64,000 bases of DNA from Paenibacillus dendritiformis. Its GTDB lineage: Bacteria; Bacillota; Bacilli; Paenibacillales; Paenibacillaceae. The position numbers were made by a program, and so were the translations under genes. This document shows, one piece after another, positions 42,282-52,101 of the stretch (positions are counted from its first letter, which is position 1; each line of letters opens with the position of its first letter). Where the stretch lies: assembly GCF_021654795.1 (NCBI RefSeq), contig NZ_AP025344.1, positions 6,014,501 through 6,078,500 on the forward strand, given 5' to 3'. Under the pieces are notes generated by a model, which saw only the letters and a program-made list of their open reading frames with translations, was not told the origin of the DNA and ran no database searches.

Positions 42282-42890
42282 TTATTGGATTTGATAGCGC
42301 TTTTCGACCTTTTTGCCAAGCAACCACAGCAGGAACAATCCGGCTGCCGCCACTAGCAGACGCCACGGATGAGAGATGAAGCCCTGCCAATCATGGCCGA
42401 CGAAGGACATCATGAATACCATAACCCCTTTGCCCAGCACGACAGCGGCGACAAATATCCGCTTCGGCACATTGCTGACGCCCGATGCGATATTGACGAA
42501 GAAGGAAGGGGTGAACGGAAAGCAATACAACAGGAACAGCGGCGTAAAGCCTTTGCGTTCAATCCAGGAGAAGAAATGCTCCGCCTTCGGGTATTTCGCT
42601 GACAAATAGGTGCTGAATCTCCCCCCGAACCGGCGCGCGGCCAGGAAGACGAGCAGCGCTCCCGCGACCGTGCCGATCCATGAATAGATGAAGCCGAGCC
42701 ACAAGCCGTAGGCGGAAGCATTGCCCGCGACGATGATGAACAGCGGCAAAAAGGGCAGCAGCGCCTCCACCATCGGCAGGGCGATGCCCGGAATGGGGCC
42801 GAGCGAGGAATATTTCTCCAGCAAGGCTTGAATCTGATCCATGTCAAGCTGTGACAAATAGCGATAGGTACGTTCCAACCATTCCAGCAT
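42282..42890 (-). CDS. VTT-domain (TVP38/DedA-like) membrane protein
   Basis: The ATG at 42890 (AAAGGAGTCATC upstream) gives 202 residues with about five membrane segments. The VTT core is visible: an acidic/proline-rich re-entrant loop (LPMVEALLPFLPLF), GTVAGALLVFLAARRFG, and FPFTPSFFVNIASGVSNVP, the conserved P-x2-P-x-N-G-like motif. The family includes lipid scramblases and DedA-type transporters of membrane lipid carriers. It lies 17 bases behind a papain-like protein, so the two form an operon, possibly linked to envelope maintenance. Confidence 0.8.
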   Translation of the reverse strand: MLEWLERTYRYLSQLDMDQIQALLEKYSSLGPIPGIALPMVEALLPFLPLFIIVAGNASAYGLWLGFIYSWIGTVAGALLVFLAARRFGGRFSTYLSAKYPKAEHFFSWIERKGFTPLFLLYCFPFTPSFFVNIASGVSNVPKRIFVAAVVLGKGVMVFMMSFVGHDWQGFISHPWRLLVAAAGLFLLWLLGKKVEKRYQIQ

Positions 42891-42907
42891 GATGACTCCT
42901 TTGTCTT

Positions 42908-43468
42908 CTATGAGTACTTCCGCCTCTTGTGACGCACTTTGGTTCGCAGATCGCCCCGATAGACGAGCTGCAGGGAAGGAGAATGGCGGAAATCCTCCGG
43001 CGTCACCCATACCCAGCTCTTGTCCACCACGCACATTCCATGCTCCTGCAGCATGGAAGCCACGAATTGGGAGCAGAAATAAGCATTTTCCCGGCGAATA
43101 TGTATATTAAAAATGACGCCGAAAAGTCCAAGTAAATTATATTTGTACTGCTCCGGATTCTGCTCCATCTGCTTCAGGCGCAGACGGATCCGTTCATATG
43201 TTTCCTTGCTTACGGTGCAAGAGTACAGCGCACATTGCGTAGGACGAGCCTCGGTCCGAACGAGGTAGCCCTGCACCCGCTCCTTGACGAAGCCGCCATG
43301 GAACGGATTGAGCGGATGCTTCCTCCCGAAGCTGTACACCTCCCGCAGCTCGGAGTCGAGCGCGATCGACGCGTGATTAAGCGGCGCCTTCGTATAGAGC
43401 CGGATAAGTTTGGAGAAAATCGTGCCTGTGTCGGTAAGAAGGATATAAATCTTTCTCTCTTCCACCAT
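42908..43468 (-). CDS. YiiX/NlpC-P60-like papain-fold protein
   Basis: I choose the ATG at 43468 (AGGTTGGTGAGC upstream), giving 186 residues. Motifs of the YiiX/YycO papain-like group are present in permuted order: LIRLYTKAPLNHASIALD with the catalytic histidine near 35, then NAYFCSQFVASML with the catalytic cysteine near 138. There is no signal peptide, so it acts in the cytoplasm or at the inner membrane face. Members are predicted amidases or lipid acyl hydrolases. Its tight coupling to the VTT protein suggests a shared lipid-related task; that is inference. Confidence 0.75.
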   Translation of the reverse strand: MVEERKIYILLTDTGTIFSKLIRLYTKAPLNHASIALDSELREVYSFGRKHPLNPFHGGFVKERVQGYLVRTEARPTQCALYSCTVSKETYERIRLRLKQMEQNPEQYKYNLLGLFGVIFNIHIRRENAYFCSQFVASMLQEHGMCVVDKSWVWVTPEDFRHSPSLQLVYRGDLRTKVRHKRRKYS

Positions 43469-44335
43469 GCTCACCAACCTGTGTTTAATTTCAAAAAAGA
43501 ATGAATAAAGAGCTCCTGCCGGCGTCTCCTCACGAGGAGCGGCCGTACGAACAGGACGTTTTTCCATATCCGGAACATGCAGAATAATACCGCTCGGGAA
43601 CTGGTTTCCTGACAGCGAGACGCCCTATCGGCGGCTCGGCCCGCTGAATCATCCTTTTCTATTGTATTGGAGCGGCGGATGCAATAACACAATCCCGCGA
43701 CCGGATTCGACCTAGACCATTGTCGGGGACGGGCCGGAAGATAGTATGACAATCACGCATTCACTGATCCCGCAGCATGCTTGCCGCAAGCTCGCATCGC
43801 GGGCCAACATCCGGCCATGAGCCGGCCCGCAGCGGCGCATTCCTGCTGCTGCGTCCATTGGTTGCTGTGGAGATTATAACATTAATCACAGGCCCCTTGC
43901 TATATATTACGATAAGGATCGCTGCAACTGCTTAGTCAGAATCTGCATCCATAGTGAGACGGCAGTCTCTCGGGCAAATGGCTCTAATCTTGCCATGCCG
44001 CTCGCCGCTTCGCCGCGAGCCGAAGCTTGTACACCTGGCGGCCAGGATAGTAGAACTCCACATCTCTTCGGCAGGTCATCTATGTTATTGGGATCTTACG
44101 GTCATAGCAAGAACATTCCAGCAGTTCCTCACAGGTGTACCGGGAAAGATGTTCTCCATAAAGCGTATGAACGTCTGATGATGGCTTAAAGGATATAGGG
44201 CATCGCTCAACGCCCCAATCTCAATGTCGATACTATCATAAAGAAATCTTCCCGGATACCGATTCTTCTCTCATGGTTCTTCAGACCAAGCTTGCGAGAA
44301 TGGCTGCTAGATAAGGTATGCCGACGAAATTGCGC
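43469..44335. other. Gap without a supported gene
   Basis: These 867 bases lie between the end of the GMC oxidoreductase gene and the start of the papain-like gene. Short frames on both strands lack ribosome sites and known domains. A GCTTGCCGCAAGC palindrome is near 43780. The promoter of the 43468-42282 operon should lie in the left part, but no clear pair of boxes was found. Confidence 0.5.
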
Positions 44336-45778
44336 CTACCTGCTGGTACGGACAATATGATCGGCCAATCGCATCGCCAAAGCGACCGTAGCATTGGTCG
44401 GATTCGCAGCGGCAAGCAGCGGAATGCTGCTATTATCGGCCACATAAAGGCCAGGAACGCCGTGAACCTGCCCATACGGATTGGTGGCCGAAGTTGCCGG
44501 ATCCGTTCCCATTCGGCATGTGCAGGATTCATGCACATCGCTTCCCGGCGGCAATAAGGCCGGCTCCCCGTCCAATGTGACTCCCATGGCATTGGCGGAT
44601 TGAATAATCCCGTCGCGCATTTGTTGAATCACTCGCTGATCTGTGCTGCTGTAGCTGAAATCCACTTGGTTCAAAGGCACCCCGTACTCGTCCCGCTGAT
44701 TCGGATCCAGGTACACTCTGTTCTCCGGCCGCGACTGTACCAGCCCGAAAGCGGCATACACTATACTCACTTGATCAGGGAGTACCTTGTCCTCGAATTG
44801 CTGGTATGAGAAAAATTGGTTTGGGCCCAAGATTTGGATTTGATAGGGAGATTGCCTCGTTTCACGCTTCAAAATAGCAAGATTGCCGATATTTTCTGAA
44901 AACTCCCGGCGGTTTATTTTACCGGTTCCCAATACAAAGGAATGATTGGTCAAATAACGCCCGATTGCCGGTCCCTGGATGCCCGAATTGAGCAATATGC
45001 GGGGCGTCTCCAACGTACTGGCGGACACGACCACGTTTTTTGCGCGAATGACATGCTTTCTTTTATCCGGGGACGCGACAGTAACGCCCGCGGCTCTTCC
45101 GTTTTCAACCAGGACGCTCGTCGTATAGGCGTTTAAGGCAAGATCAAATGGCCTGTCGTTGAGGGCATACGCGAGAAAATGAATGGAGCTGAACCATGCA
45201 TTGGAATGAATCTGCCCCATATGGGAGCCGCTCATATCAATGGCAAGCGGCATATTGGTCGCTTCCAGTATGCCATGCGCATGAAGCCGGTTCATCAACA
45301 CCTCCTGCATGGATGAACCGTCGGCATAGGATGACGTGCAATGCAGCACGCGCTCGGCAAGCCGGAAATATACATCCAATTCTTCCGTGCTGATAGGCCA
45401 ATATCGGAGCTGGAATTCCGCCGGCCGAGGGCATGCCGCATTCCAGAACAATGTCCTGCCCCCCAGAGCAAATGTTAGCCTGGCACCGGAAAAGCTGGGA
45501 AGCCGTGCTCCGATATGCGTGGAATTATCAGGCCACAATTGATCGCGCATGCGGTCGACATTCATGGTTGGTACATTTAATGCGTGGGAATGAAGCAATC
45601 TATCTCCTTTTTCGAGGATACCGATGCGCCGTGCCCCTTGATTCCTCCATAATTCGCATAACCGGTAAAGCGTCGCTCCCCCGCCTGCGCCGCTGCCGAC
45701 AATCAGAACGTCATAATCCGTCGTGGCCATCTCCTCAAGTGATTTGGCCGGTATCCAATTATTGGGGTACACCCACAT
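44336..45778 (-). CDS. GMC-family FAD-dependent oxidoreductase
   Basis: The 480-residue protein has the FAD-binding fold at its start (DYDVLIVGSGAGGGATLYRL, residues 20-40) and the glucose-methanol-choline C-terminal signature (CRMGTDPATSATNPYGQVHG, GLYVADNSSIPLLAAANPT). The catalytic histidine pair region lies near the end. It oxidises an alcohol or sugar hydroxyl with FAD. The family often works with a small subunit and a cytochrome, but none is adjacent, so the electron acceptor is unknown. There is no twin-arginine signal. GGGAGCGG precedes the start. Confidence 0.85.
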   Translation of the reverse strand: MWVYPNNWIPAKSLEEMATTDYDVLIVGSGAGGGATLYRLCELWRNQGARRIGILEKGDRLLHSHALNVPTMNVDRMRDQLWPDNSTHIGARLPSFSGARLTFALGGRTLFWNAACPRPAEFQLRYWPISTEELDVYFRLAERVLHCTSSYADGSSMQEVLMNRLHAHGILEATNMPLAIDMSGSHMGQIHSNAWFSSIHFLAYALNDRPFDLALNAYTTSVLVENGRAAGVTVASPDKRKHVIRAKNVVVSASTLETPRILLNSGIQGPAIGRYLTNHSFVLGTGKINRREFSENIGNLAILKRETRQSPYQIQILGPNQFFSYQQFEDKVLPDQVSIVYAAFGLVQSRPENRVYLDPNQRDEYGVPLNQVDFSYSSTDQRVIQQMRDGIIQSANAMGVTLDGEPALLPPGSDVHESCTCRMGTDPATSATNPYGQVHGVPGLYVADNSSIPLLAAANPTNATVALAMRLADHIVRTSR

Positions 45779-45967
45779 GTCATCCGCTCCCTTCAGTCAT
45801 GAACATTTCACTCCAGTCCATCTTTATGACCTGCTCCTTGTCTCGTATACCCCATTTTCGTTATTATGACCTTAGCTTACGAATTTCCAAGCCCCCAGTC
45901 CCGGTTCATCGAAAATGAAGGAACAGGAAACCATAGGAGGAAATAAATCACCAAAGGAGCCTGTCTT

Positions 45968-47041
45968 ATGAAAAAACAGACAACCGGAATTCATCATATT
46001 ACGGCGATTGCCAGAAATGCTCAGGAAAATGTAGATTTTTACGCAGGGGTATTGGGTATTCGCCTCGTTAAAAAAACGGTTAACTTTGACGCCCCTGAGG
46101 TGTATCATTTTTACTTCGGCGATGAAGCGGGCAGCCCGGGCACCATTATGACATTCTTTCCTTGGGAGACGGCACGAAAAGGGCGGGTCGGCGGCGGGCA
46201 AGTTGGCGTAACCACTTTTGTCGTGCCTGCAGGCTCCATGGATTTCTGGGAAGAACGGTTGCGAACCTTCCATGTATCAACGAAACGTGAAGCAAGATTC
46301 GGGGAACAGTACCTGCGTTTCTCGGATCATGACGGGCTGCAGCTCGAAATCGTGGAACGGGAAGAGGGCCCGAACAGCAAATGGTCTTTTGGCGGCGTTC
46401 CCGTCGACAAGACTATTAAAGGCTTCGGGGGAGCGGTGCTGTACAGTATCGATCCGACAGCAACCGCCCAATTGCTCGAGAATGTGATGGGCCTCGAAAA
46501 GAGGGCGGAAGAAGGCGACTGGATCCGCTTCAAGGGAAGCGCGGATCTAGGAAATGTGATCGACGTAAATGTGACGCCGATGGAACGCGGTTCCGGCGGA
46601 TACGGCACTGTCCACCATATCGCGTGGCGAGCCAAAGACTTCGAGGATCACGAAGCATGGAGACAACATATCATGCAAGAGGGCTATCATCCGACTCCGA
46701 TCGTGGATCGTCAGTATTTTAATGCGATTTATTTCCGTGAGCCGGGCCAGATCTTATTCGAAATCGCTACCGATCCTCCGGGATTCACGCGCGACGAAGC
46801 TTTCGAGGAGCTGGGCTCGGCCTTAAAGCTTCCCGATCGGTATGAAGCGCGGCGGGCTGCCATCGAGAAGCTCCTGCCTCCTGTTCAAGTGCGCGGCTGG
46901 AGGGGAAATAAGCGTGAAGCCTATTTTTCAAAAAGGGTCGGAGCCTGCAGCGCCTACGCTCATTTCTCGGATATCCGTCCATTGGGATCAGTACGGTCAC
47001 AATGGATGCGTTCCGGGTTAACGCGGCCGATTTTAGGTTAA
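45968..47041 (+). CDS. Ring-cleaving dioxygenase, MhqO-like, with extended tail
   Basis: Two vicinal-oxygen-chelate modules are present in the 357 residues. Module one is GIHHITAIARNAQENVDFY to HDGLQLEIV; module two is FGGAVLYSIDPTATAQLLE to ILFEIATD. Metal ligands are a His in GIHHI, a Glu in QLEIV, a His in TVHHIAW and a Glu in LFEIA. The family (MhqA/MhqO, about 310 residues) opens hydroquinone-type rings and protects against quinone stress. Here about 40 residues follow the usual end (IEKLLPPV), beginning GNKREAYFSKRVG. They look like read-through of non-coding DNA, perhaps after a frameshift at the old stop. AGGAGCCTG precedes the start. Confidence 0.8.
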   Translation: MKKQTTGIHHITAIARNAQENVDFYAGVLGIRLVKKTVNFDAPEVYHFYFGDEAGSPGTIMTFFPWETARKGRVGGGQVGVTTFVVPAGSMDFWEERLRTFHVSTKREARFGEQYLRFSDHDGLQLEIVEREEGPNSKWSFGGVPVDKTIKGFGGAVLYSIDPTATAQLLENVMGLEKRAEEGDWIRFKGSADLGNVIDVNVTPMERGSGGYGTVHHIAWRAKDFEDHEAWRQHIMQEGYHPTPIVDRQYFNAIYFREPGQILFEIATDPPGFTRDEAFEELGSALKLPDRYEARRAAIEKLLPPVQVRGWRGNKREAYFSKRVGACSAYAHFSDIRPLGSVRSQWMRSGLTRPILG

Positions 47042-47069
47042 AGAATATTCTCGATTAGGGGTGACAACG

Positions 47070-47681
47070 ATGCTGACTATCTATCCGGAGACGCAAACAG
47101 AGCGGGACAATTATAAGCTGCTCATCGGCAGCATTATTCCAAGGCCGATTGCGTTCATAACGACGCTGTCCAGGGATGGGGTGCTAAATGCGGCGCCGTA
47201 CAGCTATTTCAATATCGTCTCGGCCAATCCTCCCATGGTATCCGTATCCGTCCAAAGAAAGAACGGCATATACAAAGATACTTCTAGAAACATTATAGAG
47301 ACGGGATCGTTTGTTGTTCATATCTCGGATGAGGATTACATTGAAGCGATCAATCTGACGGCGGCCAATCTTCCGCCCGAAGAAAGCGAAGTAAGCTTGG
47401 CTAAGCTTACTTCGATTCCAAGCGAGAAGATTGATGTGCCGGGCATAGCAGAAGCCAAAATCCGCATGGAATGTACGTTGGAGCAATCAATTGCGCTTGG
47501 GGGCACTCCTTCGTCTCCCGCATGCGATTTGATTATCGGAAGAGTTGAATGCTTCCATATTGCGGAAGATCTGTACGAGAACGGCCGGATTGATGCACGC
47601 CAATTAAAGCCCGTAAGCCGACTCGCTGGCCACAACTATTCGAAGTTGGGCGAAATCTTCACCATTGAGCGGCCTGAATAA
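47070..47681 (+). CDS. Flavin reductase-like FMN-binding protein
   Basis: The ATG at 47070 (AGGGGTG seven bases upstream) gives 203 residues of the flavin reductase/DIM6-NTAB family. Signature stretches are LIGSIIPRPIAFITTLSRDG near 18-38, LNAAPYSYFNIVSANPPMV, TGSFVVHISDED and LKPVSRLAGHNYSKLGE at the C-terminus. It binds FMN and either reduces flavin for a monooxygenase or stores it. It sits 28 bases behind the ring-cleaving dioxygenase in the same direction, so the pair probably handles an aromatic or quinone compound. Confidence 0.85.
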   Translation: MLTIYPETQTERDNYKLLIGSIIPRPIAFITTLSRDGVLNAAPYSYFNIVSANPPMVSVSVQRKNGIYKDTSRNIIETGSFVVHISDEDYIEAINLTAANLPPEESEVSLAKLTSIPSEKIDVPGIAEAKIRMECTLEQSIALGGTPSSPACDLIIGRVECFHIAEDLYENGRIDARQLKPVSRLAGHNYSKLGEIFTIERPE

Positions 47682-47720
47682 TACATCCAGTGTTCGGAGG
47701 TATAGCATCCGACGTTAGCC

Positions 47721-48740
47721 TTATCGGGCGGCCGCACAGCTCTCCCGTATCATCAGCTCCGTCGGAATGATGACCTTCTTGCTGATAGCGCGCTTCGTCC
47801 GGATGCGCTCGAGCAGCAGCTCCAGCGCCGTGCGGCCCATGAAATCACTGTGGAGCTTCACGGTCGTCAAGGATGGCGTCATGAACTGGGCGACGGTAAT
47901 ATCATTGAAGCCAGCGACGCTGATATCGGCGGGCACCTTCAGCCCCGCTTCCCGAAGCGCCCGCACCGCGCCGATCGCCATCGAATCATTCGCCGCCAGC
48001 ACGGCCGTGAAGCGAACGCCCGCTTCGATCAGCTCGCGGGTCAACCGGTACCCGTCCTCTGCGGAGAAGCGGCCGATGCGAACCCGATGAGGGTCATACC
48101 ATCCCCGCTTCCGCATCCACCGCTCATACGCTTCTTCCCTTCGATCCGCGCCGTCATCCCCGTTATCGTCCCGCCCGCCGATGTAGGCGATGTCCCGATG
48201 GCCCAGACCGTTCATATAGGCCAGCATCTGCTCCATCGCATCGTGAAGATCGGCGGTCACGATATCGAAGCGGTTGTCCCATGGCACCGGCTCGACGAAG
48301 ACGAGATTCGGCGTGACGGCCGCAAGCCGGCTTACCTGCTCCCGCTGCACCGGCCCAATGACGATATAGCCGTCCGCCGCGCCGCTGTCCAGCTCCAGCT
48401 CGTCCTGGAAGCCGGCGAACCATTGCACCCGATACTCCCGGGCCGCCGCCTCGATCGCCAAGCGCATCGACAAATAATAAGGATCATTCAATTCCTCGCT
48501 GCGCGGGTACGTCATCAGCAGCCCGACAGACGCAGCCGCGCCTGCTTCCCCGGGGAAGGCGGCGGATTCCTCCGTCCGCGATCCCCGTTTGTGCTTCGTA
48601 TACTCCAGCTCCTCCGCGACTTCGAAGATGCGGCGCCGCGTCTCCTCCGACACGGAGAGCGTCTCGTCATAATTCAATACTCTGGATACCGTCGAGACGG
48701 ACACCATCGCCTTCTCCGCGATATCCTTCAATGTTGCCAT
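47721..48740 (-). CDS. LacI-family repressor, probably of the adjacent lacZ
   Basis: The ATG at 48740, eight bases behind AGGAG, gives 339 residues. The N-terminal helix-turn-helix and hinge (ATLKDIAEKAMVSVSTVSRVL) are followed by a periplasmic-binding-type sugar domain (VGLLMTYPRSEELNDPYY, AVLAANDSMAIGAVRAL, ISVAGFNDITVAQF). NYDETLSVSEETRRRIFEV resembles EbgR-type repressors of beta-galactosidase genes. The gene lies downstream of lacZ in the same direction but has its own promoter region with two TTTAGTAAA sites. The same motif occurs upstream of lacZ, so it likely controls both. Confidence 0.85.
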   Translation of the reverse strand: MATLKDIAEKAMVSVSTVSRVLNYDETLSVSEETRRRIFEVAEELEYTKHKRGSRTEESAAFPGEAGAAASVGLLMTYPRSEELNDPYYLSMRLAIEAAAREYRVQWFAGFQDELELDSGAADGYIVIGPVQREQVSRLAAVTPNLVFVEPVPWDNRFDIVTADLHDAMEQMLAYMNGLGHRDIAYIGGRDDNGDDGADRREEAYERWMRKRGWYDPHRVRIGRFSAEDGYRLTRELIEAGVRFTAVLAANDSMAIGAVRALREAGLKVPADISVAGFNDITVAQFMTPSLTTVKLHSDFMGRTALELLLERIRTKRAISKKVIIPTELMIRESCAAAR

Positions 48741-48790
48741 TCCGTTCACTCCTAATCTATCAACCTAATATCCCTCATTGTACTTGATTT

Positions 48791-48819
48791 TTTAGTAAAC
48801 TAGCAATCGTTTTAGTAAA
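48791..48819 (-). promoter_or_regulatory. Two TTTAGTAAA operator half-sites before lacI
   Basis: TTTAGTAAA occurs at 48791-48799 and 48811-48819, spaced 20 bases, about 50-80 bases before the repressor start. The same word is found twice upstream of lacZ, in the other relative orientation. This points to autoregulation. Confidence 0.6.
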
Positions 48820-48848
48820 TATACAACGGCTTCCACGACATGCAAACC

Positions 48849-48878
48849 AAAAACCCGCTATCTAGAGGATAACGGGTT
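48849..48878 (-). terminator. Terminator between lacZ and lacI
   Basis: On the minus strand AACCCGTTATC pairs with GATAGCGGGTT with one G-T pair, followed by TTTGG. It begins 11 bases after the lacZ stop. Confidence 0.8.
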
Positions 48879-48888
48879 GAACGGCTGC

Positions 48889-51800
48889 TTACAATATGAT
48901 TTCCTTCCCTTTGCGGAGATCGGAGATGACTCTATTGGAGTAGACGGACAGCTTCAGCTTCATATGGAAAGGCTCAAAGCCGCAGCGGTGGCGGGCGAGC
49001 TGGTTCTGCCCGCATGAATTGGAGCCGAGCCCGTTCTGCTTGTAGTCCAGGTTCAAGACGATATAATCGCGCTTCCGCAGATCGATAGTGTGCTTGGCCG
49101 CGTCCAGATCGCCGGCTTCATAATAGGAAGCGCTGAAATCGACGCTCGGATAACCCGCCGCCATCAAGCCGATGCCGTGCCGGTCCGCCAGCCGGACCCA
49201 GCGGGTCTCCGTATGATTGCCGTTCTCCTGCGGCATCACGTACGGGGTGAACATGCCGTCCACCGTCTGTTCGTACACGCCGAACCGGTTCGCTTCCTTC
49301 GAGTCGGCGTACGATTCGCCGGGGCCGCGCCCGTACCATTTCGCGAACTCGCATTGCTTGTTGATCCGGAGCTTCACGCCGATGCGAGGCAGCATCTCCG
49401 GCGCATTGCGGAGATGGCCGCCGGGAACGCCCCGCACCTCGAACAGGATGTCGCCGTTCCCATAGATGCGGTACTCGTATACCGACCGGTAATGCCATGA
49501 AGCATTGGTCGGGGCGTTCACCGTATGCACCCGGACATGAATGCACTCTTCTCCGCACCTCTCCCAGGCGACTTCCTCCACGACTTCATGCATCAGATGC
49601 AGGAAGGTTTTCTGCTTATAGTCAGGCACCAGGTACATGTCATTATCGATAGCCGCCCGCCAGAACTGCAGCCGGGGTCCGGCTTCGACCACCCGGCAGC
49701 CGTTGTAGGTCCAGGAGGAGATCCGCCCCTTGACGGTATCGAAGGCGATGGCGAAGTCCTCGCCCCGCACGATCAGCTCGCAATGACGCTCCTCCAGATC
49801 GAGCGCGCCCGATGGCCGCACCGTCACTGCCTTCGCTCTTACTGGCAGGAGGAATTGGGCATTGGCCACCTCATGTCCCCGGGAAGCCCAGGCCGTGTCC
49901 CGATTCAATACATAAGACAAGTTAAGATAATAATCGGCGCCCGCCTCCGGCTCTACATCGTCGAGCGAATAACCAAGCGCAAGCTCCCGTGCCGTCCGGG
50001 CGGCAATGCCGGCCACCGAAGCCCGGCCCGTCCGGATCGCTTCACCGTCCTTCACGATGCTGTAGAACAGATCGAGATGATCAAGGGAGGCGAAATCGTA
50101 TTTATTCTCGCAGCGGATCATGCCCCGCGCCAGATCGACCTTGGCCGTTCGCACCGGCTCGATGACCTTCTTATACTCCAGCAGGCCGGGCGACGGCGTT
50201 CGATCCGGCATAACGAGGCCGTCGATGCAGAAGTTGCCGTTCGTCGGATCGTCGCCGAAGTCGCCGCCGTAGCGGTAATAGACCCGCCCGTCCTCCGCTG
50301 CGGTATGAATTCCGTGATCGATCCACTCCCACACGAAGCCGCCCTGCAGCTTGTCATGCGCGTCGAACAGATCCTGATACTCGCGCAGATTGCCCGGGCC
50401 GTTCCCCATCGCATGCGCGTATTCGCATAAAATATGCGGCTTGTCCGAGTTCTCGATAATATGCTGCATCGTCTTCCGATCCGGATGCTCCAGCCAGGTG
50501 TACATCGTCGAGTAGACATCCGTCACTTCCGCCTCCCGATCCCCCTCATAATGAATGAGACGCGTCGGATCGAGCTCGCGCGCCCGCGCCGCCATCGCGC
50601 GGAAGTTGCAGCCGAAGCCGGATTCGTTGCCGAGCGACCACATGATGATGCTCGGATGGTTCTTGTCCCGCTGCACCATCCGCTCCAGCCGGTCGACATA
50701 GGACCGCTCCCATGCCGGGTCGTCGGAGATCCAATTATAGTCCCCCGTCAGCTCAAAGCCGTGGCATTCCAGATCCGTCTCATCGATGACGTACAAGCCA
50801 TACTCGTCGCATAAATCGTACAAATACGGGGAGTTCGGATAATGAGCCGTTCGGATCGCATTAATGTTATGCCGCTTCATCAGCTTGATGTCCTGCTCGA
50901 TATCGTCCCGCGAGACGACGCGGCCGGTCAACGGATGGGCATCATGGCGATTGACGCCCCTGAACTTGATTGCGACGCCGTTGACGATGAACGTGGAGCC
51001 GCGCCGCTCAATCTGGCGGAAGCCGATCCGCTGCGGAACGACCTCGATGATGTCATCCCCCCGCTTGACGGTCAGCAGCAGCGTATACAGCTCCGGCGTC
51101 TCGGCGCTCCACAGCTTCGGCTGCGCCGCCTCCGCCTCGAACCGCACCTCCTCCGCTGCCGCCGGAACCTCGCCCTCCGCTACCGTCCGCCGCCGATCGT
51201 CCAGCAGCTCGTAGGCGAGCGCGAGATCCGCGCCGGGATGGCGAAGCTTCGCCGTCACCTGCAAGACGCCTTGCGTATAGGCGCCGTCCAGCTTCGTGAC
51301 TACGGCCACATCCTGGATGCCGCTCCGGGGTTGGACATATAGATCGACATCGCGGAAAATGCCGCTCAGCCACCACATATCCTGATCCTCCAGATACGTT
51401 CCGTCCGACCATTGATACACCCGGACCGTCAGTTGATTGTCCCCCGCCCGCACGAGGCCGGTAACGTCGAACTCGGACTGCAGGCGCGCCCCCTTGCTGT
51501 ACCCGGCCTCCGCACCGTTCACCCAGAGATGGAAGGCCGAATCGACGCCATGGAAGCGCAGAATCACCTGCTGCCCGTCCTCCAGCCACTCCTGGCCAAT
51601 CCGGAAGGAACGCTTATAAATGCCCGTCGGATTATCGGTCGGGACGTACGGCGGATCGATCGGAAAGTTGTACCACAGATCCGAGTAGTGCATGCGGCCA
51701 TAGCCTTGCATCTGCCAGTTGCCAGGCACGCGGATATCGTTCCAGCCGGCGGTGTCATAGTCGGCGGCCTCGAAGCCGGGCGGCGAATATTCCGGCGCGG

Positions 51801-51969
51801 GCAGGAAGAGGAACTGCCAGATGCCGTTCAAGCTTTTGAAATGATGCGTATACGCCGGCTCGCCCGTCAAGGCGCGATCCCGGCTTGGGTAAGAGTAGAA
51901 ATGAGCTCTTGCCTCCATCCGGTTCCGGTGGACGATGCCGATGTCTTCCCATACTTTTCTGCGACGCAT
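48889..51969 (-). CDS. lacZ: Beta-galactosidase, glycoside hydrolase family 2
   Basis: The ATG at 51969, seven bases behind GGGGGAGGG, gives 1026 residues, the length of Escherichia coli LacZ (1024). Five-domain order is kept: sugar-binding N-terminal part (WRQMQGYG-like GNWQMQGYGRMHY near 95), immunoglobulin-like domain, TIM barrel with NRHDAHPLTGR near 340, acid/base glutamate in SLGNESGFG near 445, nucleophile in ILCEYAHAMGNGPG near 516, and the small-chain C-terminal domain. It is cytosolic and cuts lactose or related beta-galactosides. No permease is adjacent. TTTAGTAAA sites in its upstream region point to LacI-type control. Confidence 0.92.
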   Translation of the reverse strand: MRRRKVWEDIGIVHRNRMEARAHFYSYPSRDRALTGEPAYTHHFKSLNGIWQFLFLPAPEYSPPGFEAADYDTAGWNDIRVPGNWQMQGYGRMHYSDLWYNFPIDPPYVPTDNPTGIYKRSFRIGQEWLEDGQQVILRFHGVDSAFHLWVNGAEAGYSKGARLQSEFDVTGLVRAGDNQLTVRVYQWSDGTYLEDQDMWWLSGIFRDVDLYVQPRSGIQDVAVVTKLDGAYTQGVLQVTAKLRHPGADLALAYELLDDRRRTVAEGEVPAAAEEVRFEAEAAQPKLWSAETPELYTLLLTVKRGDDIIEVVPQRIGFRQIERRGSTFIVNGVAIKFRGVNRHDAHPLTGRVVSRDDIEQDIKLMKRHNINAIRTAHYPNSPYLYDLCDEYGLYVIDETDLECHGFELTGDYNWISDDPAWERSYVDRLERMVQRDKNHPSIIMWSLGNESGFGCNFRAMAARARELDPTRLIHYEGDREAEVTDVYSTMYTWLEHPDRKTMQHIIENSDKPHILCEYAHAMGNGPGNLREYQDLFDAHDKLQGGFVWEWIDHGIHTAAEDGRVYYRYGGDFGDDPTNGNFCIDGLVMPDRTPSPGLLEYKKVIEPVRTAKVDLARGMIRCENKYDFASLDHLDLFYSIVKDGEAIRTGRASVAGIAARTARELALGYSLDDVEPEAGADYYLNLSYVLNRDTAWASRGHEVANAQFLLPVRAKAVTVRPSGALDLEERHCELIVRGEDFAIAFDTVKGRISSWTYNGCRVVEAGPRLQFWRAAIDNDMYLVPDYKQKTFLHLMHEVVEEVAWERCGEECIHVRVHTVNAPTNASWHYRSVYEYRIYGNGDILFEVRGVPGGHLRNAPEMLPRIGVKLRINKQCEFAKWYGRGPGESYADSKEANRFGVYEQTVDGMFTPYVMPQENGNHTETRWVRLADRHGIGLMAAGYPSVDFSASYYEAGDLDAAKHTIDLRKRDYIVLNLDYKQNGLGSNSCGQNQLARHRCGFEPFHMKLKLSVYSNRVISDLRKGKEIIL

Positions 51970-52101
51970 AAATGAACCCTCCCCCATAAGATTGATCAGG
52001 CTGCGATCGATCGTAAACAGAAGCTTCTTATAAATCCCGCCTTCACAACGTAAAACGAATAACGTGATGTAAGCTCGCTCTTGTCATCGGATACACAGGT
52101 A

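Noticed and set aside
43954..44178. Possible small gene in the 43.5-44.3 kb gap
   Set aside because: No ribosome site and no recognisable domain. A second overlapping frame (43995-44189) is equally good, which is typical of chance.
44281..44592. Minus-strand frame overlapping the GMC oxidoreductase end
   Set aside because: It overlaps the well-supported C-terminal GMC signature in another phase.
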